Source of the DNA: Laguncularia racemosa
Taxonomy: Eukaryota > Streptophyta > Magnoliopsida > Myrtales > Combretaceae
Length of the DNA stretch: 64,000 bases
Assembly (NCBI GenBank): GCA_037954665.1
Contig: JBBMOL010000013.1
Span: 6,386,001 to 6,450,000 of the forward strand
Reading direction: 5' to 3'
The notes under the pieces: generated by a model
Databases searched by the model: none
What the model saw: the letters and a program-made list of their open reading frames with translations, nothing else
What the model was told of the DNA's origin: nothing
Shown: positions 11,400 to 23,540 of the stretch, one piece after another
Numbering within the stretch: the stretch's first letter is position 1
Layout: each line of letters starts with the position of its first letter
Program-made: the position numbers and the translations under genes

Positions 11400-13560
11400 G
11401 GACCGGTTAAGAAATTGTACTACTATTTCATGGTTTGTCTTGTCTTGATTTCCTAGTTTAGTTCGATTTAGGCCAGCAACCTGATCAAGCGCTGACGTGG
11501 ATGGTGGACCGGTTACCAGGTTACTTAGGGCTAGTATGGAAAACCAGAGGGTAGGCTTATAGACCGGACAGGCCAGGAGAGGACGGTACGCATGTATATT
11601 TTATTTATGGTATGATTGATAGGTAAGTTGCATTGCAACTATGATTTTATTGATAAATACGTATCTCCATAGTTCATTATAAAAAAATAAAAAATAAAAA
11701 GTTAATTCTTCATCTTTTTTACGTGAATTGCATAACCACTCTCTCAAAAAATTATTTCTTTATTAAGTGATCCGTTAAATATTGCTAGTGGTAAAAAAGA
11801 AAACATTGCAAAAAAGTTATTAGGATTTAATTAGCCAAAGTTTTGCTTTGCTCCCTCATAAAACATGGAAGTTAGTTTTTAAAACTATATATTATTATTA
11901 TCATAAGGAACAAATGTAAAACCATGGAATTGAAGAGGTTAGATTCATTATATTTAAGTTAGTATTATGATTACTTATAATCTTATATATATTTTATAGA
12001 AATGATTAAAGTTACTCAATACACTTTATAAGAGGTTAAAAAATAAATATGTTATTTTTTCATTTCTGTATATATATTAATATTGAAATTTACACATCAA
12101 TTTAAAAAAAAATTAATACATAAAACTAACTTGTGTAAATTTTATTATTAATAAGAATATAACATAAAAAAATAAAATAGATCAATACAAGTAAAGTGAA
12201 AAAAGTAAAATGATATAGATATAAGTATGCTTCTTCTTCTTCTTCTTCTTTAATGATTACTTTATAAGACTGTATCATTAACAATACTATAAAAATTATT
12301 AGTCTTCAATCATTTAATAATCCACATTTATTTTTATGATTTTCATTGTAAGTAAAATACATCAAGTTATATGCTTATTATTATTTATTTGTACTTTATG
12401 CGACAAGATTGAAGTATTTATAATATTAGCAATGTGATTATTATTTATAGTATACAATTAATGAATAAATAATTTATTAGTTAACTATGGTTTTTTATTA
12501 AATGAAATTTAATATTGTTAATTAATATAATGAAATGAAAGAAGAGAATATCATTTAAGTAATTTACGATTAAATGCAATATGAAAAAAAGTAAAATAAT
12601 ATTTGTGGGAATCAAACCCATGATCCTTTATTTAAAAGCTGGGAGATGTAGTGTAATCATAGTATATTATTTTGAACTATGGTATATAAGGTCTATTAAG
12701 AATTTTTATAGAAACTTCAACAATAGTAAGAAAGTTATTAATAGTTTCATTTGTACTATCAACGAGTTTTATATACTATAGCTTAGGGTAATATACGATA
12801 TTTACACCATATAGTCACTTTCACCTTATACATTACCACTTAATTGCATATGATAATTTGTTATATTTTACTCTTAAAATATACATATAATATATGTATT
12901 TTTTATTATTTTAATAAATTTTTATAATTAATTTTTCTGATTTTGGGGCCACATCTAATTACTATGTGTTGCAATGGCATTGATATTTACTCGATGCTTA
13001 TCCATACATATGGTGTATTAGTACGAGTAAGTCTTTTTTTCCTATATATTTCTTAAGCATATTGATTTGACTCATTTATGTTTTTTGTGTTTTTGAAAAT
13101 GACTCAAAGCATGGTAAAAATTAGGAAACTAAGACATTTAAAAACTATGTGGATTGTTATAAAAATAAAGGAGAGTTACATATAACACAAGGAGAATTTG
13201 GAAAATAAAGGATGGATATAGAAAAAGAAAAGAAATTAGTCAAACAATTCTTTATTCGTAATTTTCCTTTATTTTTTTTAGAACTCTCCTTCGTCTTCCG
13301 TAATAGTATACATATATGTATATATTATCTAAGTTTCATAACTTTTTCAGGGAGATGTTAAGTATTCCTAAGAGGTTTTGACGATGACAAAACACTATGA
13401 TATATAGTCGAATAAGTTTATTTAGTGTGTAATTAGAAGTATCTAAAATATCGTATATTCAAGTTGTAGCAATTAGGGAAAAGAAAGGTTAAAAGAAAAG
13501 AAAGATTAAAAGCTAACTAGAAGCAGGAGTAATGAAGATGAAAAACAAAATTAGAAACTT
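11400..13560. other. AT-rich intergenic DNA
   Basis: Apart from GC-richer sequence before 11600, probably promoter of the minus-strand gene, this stretch is AT-rich. It has an imperfect TTC microsatellite near 12232-12250 and no coding signal. One plus-strand open frame at 12581-12781 looks accidental. Confidence 0.4.
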
Positions 13561-14112
13561 TAGAGTAGAGATGTAAATGGATTGGGTTTGGGATTGATTC
13601 ATTGAAACCCAAACCTAACTTGGTAAAGGAGTTATATGTCCAAAACCTACCCTGACTCAATAGGTTTTTTTTTTTTTTTTTTTCACTTAACCCAAACCTA
13701 CCCCATCTAGTAAATGAAGCACCCTAAACCTGACACGATCCCAATCCGAGCGACAATTAAATCTTTTTTTTTTCATACTTCAACTTATTTTCATATACTA
13801 TTTCTTTAATTTATTATTAATCTACTTATGATAGAAAAAAGAGAGAAATCAAGCATAGGAATTTAAAATATAAAAACATAATGATTAAAAATATAATATA
13901 CTAATTATAAATTATAATATTAATTTATTATTTAAAAAAATTATTAGATCGGGTTTTCCCATCGGATTTTTTTTAAATCTCGTAACTCGACCCAAAACCT
14001 TATCATGTTTTATTTCATATCCAAAACTCAACCCTAAACCCTATAGGGTTTTTATCAGATCGATTAAATTGAGTACTCTATTATGACCCGCCTCGATTGC
14101 ATTTCTACTGAG
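13561..14112. mobile_element. Probable non-autonomous hAT-type MITE
   Basis: The left end reads 'tagagatgtaaatggattgggtt' minus its last bases, and the right end read on the other strand begins 'tagaaatgcaatcgaggcggg'. The two imperfect inverted ends match at most positions and resemble the 'tagggatg..aa.ggg.cggg' ends of plant hAT MITEs. The interior has repeated 'aaccc(a/t)aaacc' and 'gggttt' motifs in opposite orientations on either side of a T21-type run (about 13666-13683), so the element could fold back on itself. An 8-base target duplication is not clear (ctttagag left, ctgaggag right). No coding capacity. Confidence 0.5.
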
Positions 14113-15200
14113 GAGGAATATAACTAATAGAAGTGCTATTAAAGTTAAGTCAACGTTGTAAGGTAGTAGAAGCACTATAAGATAGTATAAGGTAGAGCAA
14201 AATCATTGTAATTTGTAAATTTGCATAATTTTAGAGGAATAGAACTAGCAAAAGTGCTACATCAATGTTGATGAGCACGCTAACTCTATAAAGGGAGGAA
14301 GGGGGAAGGAGGAAGGGTAGGGTGGTGGGGGTGGGGATGAGATTGTGATGTTCCTCAAATAAAATGTGATAGAACTTTAATAAACGAAGTGTCTTTTGGT
14401 GTAATGATTTGGAGTTCATTGAAAATCCAGAGTTAAGCGTGTGACCTCCTTGGAAGCAGTTTTGCCAAGGGACAAAACTATGAGACTTATTATGCTAATT
14501 AGACAATATCTTGATGTGTAAGGTTCAAATCATCATAATCTAGATCCCCAAAAGACCAATTTAGTCAACATAACATACAAAGGAGTCAACATTGACACTT
14601 TATCCACTAATGTAGTTGACTAAGCTCTAAGAGTAACTAATAGTTGACTTATAATCTTTTTTCCAAATATCATACTGTATCTTTAAATTGATAACAATAC
14701 AAAAGATTTTTGACCTTTTGTATGAACCCTCAACAATACTTAAGAAATTTACTTTATTAGTATAACATAGTCTATCTTTTAAAATATGATTTAACATAAA
14801 AAAGGTTACGATTCTTAGGATTGAGTAGACATCAAATTTAATTGGAAAGGAAAATAACACCTTAGATGATTACCAAAAACTCATAGCAATCACATAGAGT
14901 GGTGAAGTACCATATTATTACTCACTTTGAATTGCTCCTTTAATAATAAGAAATCCTAAACGTTGTTATAAAATCCAAAGTCTCTTACCATTTTCATGTT
15001 ATCGACTTGTTGTATGTACCATATTAGAAATCTTAGCAACAACACCAAAATTTTTGTGTTAGACTTATCAATTACCTTAATTGATAAGTAAAAAAGAGCT
15101 GAAAGGTTTGAAACAGATTGAGGCATTTACCTTCAAATTGAGAAGAATGAAAGAAAAAAAAAAAAAGAGTAAATGTTTAGCATTTCATGTAAGAATAAGA
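14113..15200. other. Intergenic, no recognisable gene
   Basis: The stretch is AT-rich with a purine tract near 14294-14340. Open frames at 14231-14419 and 14627-14860 on the minus strand are low-complexity or unrecognised. Nothing else is supported. Confidence 0.35.
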
Positions 15201-15203
15201 ATT

Positions 15204-15337
15204 AGTTTCTTATTTATAGGAAAACTTTAGGGGATAGATGATCTTTTTACCCTCAGTTTAAAAATAATTTTAGTAAAACTTCATTACCTATACACCTTTG
15301 CTTATATTTAGGCTTTAATCATCATACTCTACACCAT
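15204..15337 (+). repeat. 134-bp direct repeat, left copy
   Basis: This sequence recurs with few differences at 17367-17499. The two copies bracket an insertion of about 2.03 kb whose right end is '...gggcatgaca'. Confidence 0.85.
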
Positions 15338-16468
15338 GAGAATACATGTAAACTCAACTTTTTCTATATATATACGTATAGTTGATGTTTATGCATAGAC
15401 ATATGGAACAAACTACGTATCATTATGCACATGTATAAGAATCTAATTCTGAATACATATAGATATGCTTGGACAAAATGATTTTCCTACTATATTTATG
15501 TAGGTTACATTTACACCTATAATTATACAAATCATAAATGAAAGTCATTATTATTCAATGCAATAATTATATCCCCTCACTTCTCTTGAGTACATGAGGA
15601 AAAATATTTAACAAATTTATCCTTTCGTTAAAAACAAGTTATAAATCTATAAATATATATATTGTTATTATATATATATATACGATACTTGAGGATTTGG
15701 AATGGTACATTTTGTATTACCCCACTCGACTCTTGAAGGTATAGAATCGAGTACTTGAAAAGTGTAATAACATAGAGGAGTTAAGAAATGATAATTGTAA
15801 ATCAATCCCGAGTGGTTGATTTGATGTTTAAGTGAAATGGCATAGAGGTGTTGAGAAATGAGGACTATAGCTCAAACTTGAGTGGTTGATTTGATAGTCA
15901 AGGAGATTTGAACTAAAATTTTGTGTTTAACTTGATCGTTTCTATCCGGTTGGTCTGGCCTTCCTTGCTTTATCTGTGATGTGAAATGCATGATCTCTTC
16001 TTGTTGTGGTAAATGTGAATATGAGGTGTAACGGTTTTGCTTGTGGGATTTCAATTGGTTCCTATTGTTTGTCATTGGAATTGTATTCTTTAAATGCTTG
16101 ATAGTTTACTTTATTTCCTTGAATGTGGATTGGTTTGCGATTATATATTATTCGATCACCTCAAACTAATTAATTAAAGGATTGGATTTAACTAAAATTG
16201 GGCATGCATTTACACGAGACATTGTATGGAATTAAAGGCCATCACTGCTACAAGACTCGTTGGAAGTAATTAGAGGATTACTGTTTCGTTAAGTACGAAC
16301 TAAGTGATTAGGAGATTTTCGCGCCTTGACGCTTTTGAGTTTGGTCGGTCCTTGAGGGTGTTGCTCAGTGTATGAGAACACTCGAGCTTATAATATTAGA
16401 GTTAAAAGATATTTTAATTATCAAAGAGATAAGAGAAATTAAATTGGTTGTGAGACTTGGGCACCAAT

Positions 16469-16746
16469 GGTGGCTCTAGAATCCCTAACCCAAAGTCAAG
16501 GGAAGCGTAAACCCTAGACTATACGTCGGTTACCGGAAGACCGCGTGAGATGCTACATTCATATGGTTGTTCATGCATAGCATATAATTTGATAACTTGA
16601 TTTGAAATTGCCTGTGTGTGTGTGTAGCATTGAGAGTATTGCACTCCCATTCATTGAGTTGTAGTGTGCTCACCCCTCCACAAACTTTTTTGCAAGTAAA
16701 AAATCTTAAAAGCTTGGTGGCTCCAGAATCCCTAACCCAAAGTCAA

Positions 16747-16778
<32 letters not shown>

Positions 16779-16985
16779 CGTAAACCTTAGACTATACGCC
16801 GGTTACCGGAAGACCGCGTGAGATGCTGCATTCATATGGTTTTTCATGCATAGCATATAATTTGATAACTTAATTTGAAATTGCTTGTGTGTGTGTAGCA
16901 TTGAGAGTACTGCACTCCCATTCATTGAGTCGTAGTGTGCTCACTCCTCCACAAACTATTTTGCAAGTAAAAAATCTTAAAAGCT
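16469..16985 (+). repeat. 247-bp tandem duplication inside the LTR
   Basis: Unit 1 begins 'ggtggctctagaatcc' at 16469, and unit 2 begins 'ggtggctccagaatcc' at 16716. The units share 'aaagtcaagg', 'ggttaccggaagaccgcgtg', 'tgcatagcatataatttgat' and the closing 'gcaagtaaaaaatcttaaa'. Unit 2 differs mainly by a very long G run where unit 1 has only GGG. The matching LTR at 43.4 kb has one unit, so the duplication arose in this copy. Confidence 0.9.
16747..16778 (+). repeat. Poly-G homopolymer of 32
   Basis: An uninterrupted run of 32 G. The equivalent site in the neighbouring repeat unit (about 16499) is GGG followed by AAGCG. The run is either a real expansion or a sequencing/assembly artefact. 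Confidence 0.8.
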
Positions 16986-17366
16986 TGGGATAGGATAAGA
17001 TGCGAAGTGTCAAGAGTTTTTGGAAGCCAAGAATGATAAAGTAAGAATTATGATTGGTAGACTATTTAGATGAAATGTTATTTTTAGGACCTTGATGTAA
17101 AATTTGAATTTGTGAGACTTAGGGTTTTATTCCATTTACTGATTGGTAGGGGATTCTAACTCTCAGTGATCTTGGTTGACCATGAGACATAGAATCCATA
17201 GTTATATTTTTATGGTATGATTATATGTAATATGATTAGTCATAAATGTAATTAATTATTTAGAGTCTTACGATCTCTGACTCGTAAGACAGTTACCATA
17301 TAACGAGTGCACACGTGATATGATAGCTTTTAGTAGAAACTTCCAAGCTCCCTTTAGGGCATGACA

Positions 17367-17499
17367 AGTTTCTTATTTATAGGAAAACTTTAGGGGATGG
17401 ATGATCTTTTTACCCTCAGTTTAAAAATAATTTTAGTAAAATTTCATTACCTATACACCTTTGTTTATATTAGGCTTTAATCATCCTACTCTACACCAT
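17367..17499 (+). repeat. 133-bp direct repeat, right copy
   Basis: Near-identical to 15204-15337, with about six substitutions and a one-base length difference. It begins at the base directly after the '...catgaca' LTR end. Confidence 0.85.
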
Positions 17500-18660
17500 T
17501 TTCATTAAAAACCTATTTTCTCTAAGAATGTACATGAAGAATTCAATAATGAAAACTTTTATTTATTAATTGCTCTATTCTGATTATTATATTCAGGTTT
17601 GTTTAAGATCTTGATTTTGAGGTAAGCAAGAAGTTGATTTGTATTCTTGGTGATCGTATATTTGAAATATATGAAAAAAAGAGAAAAAGGTTCAAAATGA
17701 TAGTAAAAGTCAATCAATGGTGCACTAAATCTACAGATGCACCACTATTAATCTCAGTGTCCACAAATCTATTTGTATTGATCTCACACCTAGGTTTTTC
17801 TTTTTTTTGTCCCCCACCATTTGTAGCATCTCTAATCTAATGGCATTATATTTCCAATTCCACCACCACAAGTCTATATTGACATATATGATTAATTTGA
17901 AGTTGTGGTGATTGAATTGATATTAGTTTGTTAGTACTATTTAGAATAAGTGGTTTTTAATGTTTTTGTTATTTTATTTTATCGTTTTGTTACAAGATAC
18001 CCTTTTTATAAGATTTATTATACCCTCTAGTTGAATAGGGTTTGCTTTTTTTTTTTTTTTTTTTTAAGGAGAATGATGTATTCCCTATATGCAACAAATT
18101 AATTTTAGATTAAATATATCATTTATTTAGTTAGGATTTTGTAACCATAGCTTTTCATTTGTCATTTTTCTTATATTGATGTAATTTGTTACTCAATAAA
18201 TGAAATTCATCTTTGCTAATGAAAGAAAAAAGTTAACTAGTAGCGATTCTATTGAACACACAATGCTCAAAGTCTAAAAAAGTAAAATATAAATGTTTGA
18301 AAAATTACTATATAACAAGATAGAATGAGTTAGGTTACTTTTTTTTTTAAGTTTAAAATTTTCGTACAGCAATCACACAAAAGATCAATGCATTTTGCCC
18401 TATATCATTCAAGTATTTGCAGTTATAAAGTAGCCTTAGACTCTCATAGTAGAGCCATGTAGTCCCATGATACATCTTAGTGCACCTCGTATTCTTTTTT
18501 CTTTTTTTCCTTAAAAAATGATATGTGTTGGATTATCATTCAAAATAAGGTTTTCCAATGATAATGTAATCTATTACATATCTTAAGACATACTAAGGTT
18601 AATTTCAATTTTTTTCAATTGACAATCCTTACTTTTTAATTAAGTAAAAAGTATTACATT
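17500..18660. other. Intergenic, no recognisable gene
   Basis: AT-rich DNA with homopolymer T runs near 18043-18065 and 18341. The plus-strand open frame 17634-17840 has no recognisable family. Towards 18700 the sequence becomes the 5' flank repeated ahead of each oxygenase copy. Confidence 0.35.
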
Positions 18661-18756
18661 GCGTTGCAGAACTCTACGGACTTCGTGGGTTTAATGCAAT
18701 AGCTTTTACTACTACCATAAGTTTGCTCCAATCCGTCCACAGCCATCCTTAAACTT

Positions 18757-19261
18757 GGTCATAGTGAAGCCTTATTCACAAATTGTTAAGCAAAAAAGCT
18801 GGAGGAGACAATGCATAAGACAATAGAGGCATATACTCGGAATAATGAGAGATGGATTCAATCTGCGACAAAATTAGAAATAGAATGGAGCTTACATATT
18901 AATTATGAGTTTTTGAGAACATCAATAATGGTTTAACCCAACACATTAAAATGATTTTGGTAATACCATAAATCTGCAGATCAAATGATCAATATAGGCC
19001 CACAGGATTGACTTAACAAAAATGTTATCCTATGATTAGTGGCTAAAGAATTTCGTGATTTGGAAATTGACCGAAATTTAAAGGATGGAGATGGAGAGGA
19101 TTCATTTCCAAGAAATACAAATAAGTAGTGATAGTTGTGTGAGACAAGATTTCCACCCCCCCACGTGATTTGGTGGTGGCATAGCCACATGTTTTGTTGT
19201 AAGAAAAGTTCAAAAGAGACCCCTTGAAATATCTTCTAAGACAAACAAGAATGATAATCCA
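18757..19261 (+). repeat. 5' flank of oxygenase unit, copy 1
   Basis: 'gtgaagccttattcac' at about 18765 and the following several hundred bases recur ahead of copy 3 (from about 37590) and, more diverged, ahead of copy 2 (from about 31040). Shared landmarks include 'agacaa.agaggcatata', 'ggaacttacatatta.ttatgagttttgag' in pieces, and 'caagaaatac..ataagta'. The flank stops abruptly at 19260, where the start of exon 1 is deleted. It shows that whole gene units with their upstream DNA were duplicated. Confidence 0.7.
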
Positions 19262-19669
19262 CTCTAGTTAGCGATTCATCTGATATTCCAGTTATCAAAA
19301 TGTCCTTACTTGCTACTGGAGATAAACTCGAGCTAGAAAAGCTTAGCTTTGCTTGCAAAGATTGGGGATTCTTTTAGGTAAAGTTTAGGTTAAGGTAGCA
19401 TATGTTCTACATCCATAATTGGGTAAATTATAATGGAGACATTCCTTTAAAATTATCATGATTACATCGATGCAGTGCACTTGCATCTCCAAAACTGTCA
19501 AAACTGCAGAAGTTCACTTTCCATGTAATACTAATTAGTGTTTTATGTTGATACGTGCTTGTAGTTATTTTATAAGATCAAATTATCACTTATATTTAGG
19601 GTTTTCTAAACAGATTAATGTGAATTTGAGATAGGCGATTATTAGCATGAGTAATAATTACAATAGGAT

Positions 19670-19855
19670 TGAAGTAAGAAGCTTTTTTCTGTGTTTTTTC
19701 AACCTTAATAAAGAATGTTATTACACCTTCTTATATACAAGAATACACCTCATATACCATATATAAAAATATTTTCTACTAAGTATAAACAATTTTGCTA
19801 ACTATAATAACACTTACTACTATAAATAATCCTATTTTATTTAGATCATTCAACA
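19670..19855 (-). repeat. 3' LTR of the copia element
   Basis: 186 bp, TG...CA, matching 26699-26885. Next to it at about 19856-19868 the minus strand reads 'ccatcttgagggagag', a typical copia polypurine tract. Confidence 0.93.
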
Positions 19856-19929
19856 CTCTCCCTCAAGATGGTGTATAGATGTTACACATGCCCATCTTGG
19901 ATAATATAATTGAAAAGGCACTAATACTA

Positions 19930-20549
19930 AGACCCTTAGTTAATACATCAGCAAGTTAATCAAAAGACTTGACAAAGGGCAAGCATATAATTCCTTAATC
20001 CAGTTTCTCTCTTATAAAATGTCGATGAATCTCCACATCCTTTATCGTATCATGTTGTACTGGATTATTTGCAATATCAATGGCTACCTTGTTATCACAG
20101 TAGAGCATAAGAGGGCCTTTTTCTAGAAGTTTCAACTCTGTCAGAAGCTGTCAGATCCACAATGCCTCACATACACCTTAGGCAAGTGATCAATACTCAG
20201 CTTCGGCACTTAACCGGGCCACCACACCTTGTTTCTTGCTGTGCTAAGTCACCATGTTACCCCTAACAAAGCTGCAATAACTTGATGTAGATTGCCTATC
20301 ATCCCGTGATCCTGCCCAATTTGCATCTATGTATACTTCAACTCGAAGATGTCTGTGCTTACTTAGTAAAATACCTTATCCTGGACAACTCTTTAAGTAT
20401 CGAAGTATACGATTAACTACATCAAGATGAGGTCTACGAGGATCATGCATATACTGACTCACCAAGCTAACTGCATAAGCAATATCTCGCCTTATATGTG
20501 AGAAATAAATTAACCTCCTTACGGTGCGTTGATACTGCTCCCAATTTAC
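19930..20549 (-). pseudogene. Copia RNase H domain, decayed
   Basis: The minus strand between about 20110 and 19990 reads 'YCDNKVAIDIANNPVQHD' then 'KDVEIHRHFI', the standard end of copia RNase H ('CDN.aai.ia.NPv.H.rtKHI.i..Hf'). Several in-frame stops occur upstream in the same frame. The domain would degrade the RNA strand during reverse transcription, but this copy cannot be expressed as such. Confidence 0.8.
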
Positions 20550-21023
20550 TTACTCTCCACCTCCTGCTTGGAGACTATAATTGGGATCCACTGGAGTTAT
20601 AGCTGGTCGACATCCAAGCATCTCTGTATCCTTTAGAAGATTAAGGACATGCTTCTGTTGAGAAAGATATATCCCCTTGGATGATCTTGCTACCTCTATT
20701 CCCAAAAAGTATCTTAGTGTACCCAAATCTTTGATCTCAAACTCTTTTGCTAGCTTTTGCTTTAAATGTGTCATCTCCTCAGCATCATTTCCTATGAGAA
20801 CAATGTCATCTACATACATAATTAGTAGGGTTATTTTTCCTCCATGTGGTCGAATAAACAAAGTGTGATCAGCATAACTTTGTTTGTATCCAAGTCGTAA
20901 CATGGCTTGTCTGAACTTGTTAAACCAAGCCTGAGGAGACTGTTTTAATCCATACAAAGATCTTTTAAAGCGACACACCTTCTTAGCCGTTTGAGTATCA
21001 TGAAACCTAGGGAGGATCTCCAT
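20550..21023 (-). pseudogene. Copia reverse transcriptase (RVT_2) fragment
   Basis: A 157-codon open frame keeps the C-terminal half of copia reverse transcriptase: 'RSLYGLKQSPQAWF', the 'YADHTLF' region, the catalytic 'YVDDIVLIG' motif, and 'KDLGTLRYFLGIEVARS'. The upstream part of the domain is present but interrupted by frameshifts (about 21024-21380), including remnants of the 'VDYGKTFAP' and 'HQLDVKNAFL' segments. The YVDD aspartates are intact here; the element is dead because of lesions elsewhere. Confidence 0.9.
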
Positions 21024-21383
21024 GTAAACTTCTTCCTTAAGATCCTCATGTAAGAAAGCGTTTTTTACATCTAATTGATGTAATTGCTAATCCAGGTTAG
21101 TCGCACAGGAAAGCATGATCTGAACAGTATTTATCTTCGCGAGTGGAGCAAAAGTCTTTTCGTAGTCTACCCCATATGTCTAAGTATATCCTTTTGCCAC
21201 TAATCGAGCTTTATAGTGGTCTACCTTCCATTCTAGGGTGTGCTTTACTGTATATACCCATTTGCATCCAACAACTTGCTTGTTCTATGGTCTAGGTACA
21301 AGCTCCCATGTTTCATTCTTCTATAATGCTTGCATTTCTTCAATCATAGCTGCCTTCCACTTAGGGCTTTGCAAAGCTTCCTT

Positions 21384-21770
21384 CTAGTGCTTAGGAACAT
21401 TGGAAGATAACAAGGATACAAAAAAGGCTTGAAACTGAGGAGACAAGGACTTAAGAAAGATGACATCAGTAATAGGATGCAAAGTAGAACGCAAATGGGA
21501 CCTATATTGGGAATTACAGGTTCTATTTTGTTTTCTAATAGCAATAGGTATATTTAAATCATCACAATTAAGAGAGGAAGATGCATCACTTGAGACTGGC
21601 AATGAAGGAGAGGGATCTTCGTGAGCTACAAACGGTGTAGGTGGGCCATGTGAGTTATTAGGAGCGACTATTCTAAGCCTTTGACTGTAGACCTTCAAAG
21701 GTCTTGGTTCCTTATTAGGAATCTTGGATATCCCATTGTTAGGTGATCTTATCACATCATTAACAGGCAT
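21384..21770 (-). pseudogene. Copia integrase C-terminal / linker region
   Basis: A 128-codon minus-strand frame, Pro- and Ser-rich, ends in 'FLKSLSPQFQAFFVSLLSSNVPKH', the 'SLSP.F.AF..SL....iP' segment that links integrase to reverse transcriptase in copia polyproteins. Overlapping frames give the following 'EAMKAEM..AL..N.TWELV' segment in pieces. It lies between the integrase core and the reverse transcriptase. Confidence 0.7.
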
Positions 21771-21779
21771 CTACCCTTC

Positions 21780-22760
21780 AATATGAAAACCATTAGAAGG
21801 TATCTCCCTCTCAACATCAAGATCACTAGGAGATGACATTAGTAAGTCCATCATTCGATTAACATCCATTGAAGAATTACCAGATGTCTCTACCTTTTGA
21901 GAATTTTCAATTGAAGAGGATCCAAAATATGGTTATGACTCCTAAAAAGTCACATCCATTGAAACATAAGTCTTCCGATCAGTAGGACAATAGCATCTAT
22001 ACCCTTTCTTATCCGGTACATAACCAACAAACACACATTTCTTGGATATGGGGGTAAGCTTGCCATTTAAAGGATTTCAAATGTGGACAAAACAAACACA
22101 ACCAAAGATTTTTGGAGGAACAATAAAAGAGTGGTTGCCTTGAAGTTCTTGTAGAGGAGAATGAAAATCTATAGAACGTAGTGGCATCCGATTAATGAGG
22201 TTGGTTGCACATAAAATTGCCTCTCCCCATAAATATTTAGGAACATTCATGGTGAAGAGTAGTGAACGAGCTACCTCAAGGAGGTGATAGTTCTTTCGTT
22301 TTGCAACTCCATTCTAAGTAGGAGTTTCCACACAAGTCTTCTGATGCACAATCCCATGTGAGAGTAAAAACTCTTGGAATGTCATATTTGTATATTCAGT
22401 CCCATTGTCAGTTTAAATCCCTTTAATGCAAGCACCAAACTGAGTTTCTACCATCCTGTAGAAATTTTTTAATGCTAAGAGTACATCACTCTTAGCCTTT
22501 AACAAGGTTAACTAGGTTGTCCTACTATGACAATCAATAAACATCATAAACCACTTATAGCCACTAGTAAAGGTATTAGCAGTTGGACCCCAAACATTAG
22601 AGTGAATCAAATCAAAAAGCTTAGTACTTTTATTTCCACTAATAGGATAAACACTTCGAGAATGTTTAGCTAATTCACATGCTTCACATTTGAGCATGTC
22701 TTCATTACAACTTTTATAAAATAAAGGGACTAACTTCTTAAAAACTCTAAATGATGGGTG
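21780..22760 (-). pseudogene. Copia integrase, decayed
   Basis: The zinc-binding tail and start of the core are clear at 22697-22512: 'CEACELAKHSRSVYP' followed by 'FDLIHSNVWGPT' and 'FMMFIDCHSRTT'. In active copies the first motif is HSDxWGP, so the first catalytic Asp has become Asn here. The remaining core and the 'NG..ERKNRHLLE' region continue to about 21960 in shifting frames with stops. Confidence 0.85.
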
Positions 22761-22775
22761 CCTAAGTCTCTTATG

Positions 22776-23540
22776 TCACATGATAAGGTCTTGTTCTGAA
22801 GAAACCACCAACTGTGTCGATTGTAGTTTACTCTCCTCCAGAAAGTACAAACCATCTTGATGACTACCATGGCCAATCACCTTTCCCGTCTTTAGCTCCT
22901 GAAAAATACAATGTATTGGCCAAAAGGTTACTTTACATTGTAGAGAATTTGTAATAGCAGAAAGTGAGAGAAGACTATGAGGAAAGTTAAGGACATGTAA
23001 GACACCAAATAGATGAAGACTAGAAAAACTATTTATTTCATCTTTTCCTAGAATGGGAGAGAGAGAACTATCAATGATTCTAACTTTATCCCTACCAGAT
23101 TGGGGAACATAAGAGCTAAAGGTGGTGGATTTGCCAGTCATATGTTTAGATGCACCAAAATCTATAATCCAAGTTCCTAAGTCTTTTAAGAAAGACGAGT
23201 AAGCATGAGCATAACTACTAGAGGAATCATAGGGAGAAAGAGTGGAAAGAAAACCAGTAGATTCTTGAGTGGCAGATGCAGAATTTGAAGAAGACGATGG
23301 TTGGGATAGTAGTAAACGCTTTAAAGATTGAAGCTCCTTAGCAAGATAACCTATGTCTGTGGCATGACTCAAGGTTGAACCTTCATGTACAGCATTAGTG
23401 TTTTCTCTAATCTTACTCCTGTTGCTACTTGGTTTTCGACCTGCACTAATGGGACATCCATGTAACTTCCAACAGGTCTCCCGGGTGTGGTTGATTTTGC
23501 TACAATGATCAAACCATAGTTTGTTAGGTGCTAAGTCCAT
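22776..23540 (-). pseudogene. Copia gag C-terminus, zinc knuckle and protease
   Basis: A 254-codon frame starts near the gag zinc knuckle, 'WFDHCSKINHTRETCWKLHG'. The first knuckle Cys is replaced by Phe; the other C, H and C remain. A Ser-rich linker follows, then the aspartic protease motif 'WIIDFGASKHMTG'. The usual catalytic triplet is DSG, and here it is DFG, so the protease is expected to be inactive. The frame ends within the pre-integrase region ('HQDGLYFLEE'). Confidence 0.9.

Larger units (their letters stand above)
15338..17366 (+). mobile_element. Degraded LTR (Ty3/gypsy-like), family member 1
   Basis: The region from about 16130 to 17366 is homologous to about 43120-44250: shared blocks include 'aggccatcactgctacaag', 'gagactt ggg', 'atccctaaccca' and the end 'aacttccaagctccctttagggcatgaca'. 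An end of the form '...gggcatgaca' is typical of plant gypsy LTRs. No protein-coding domain is present, so it is an LTR or LTR fragment rather than a full element. The 5' limit is uncertain and is set by the end of the left flanking repeat. Internal changes include a 77-bp duplication (about 15765-15905) and a 247-bp tandem duplication (16469-16985). Confidence 0.5.

Noticed and set aside
12600..12660. Possible tRNA T-arm-like sequence (gggaatcaaaccc)
   Set aside because: No acceptor stem, anticodon loop or D-arm could be paired around it.
16618..16821. Open frame with a polyglycine stretch
   Set aside because: Created by translating the G32 run within an LTR remnant; not conserved in the neighbouring repeat unit.
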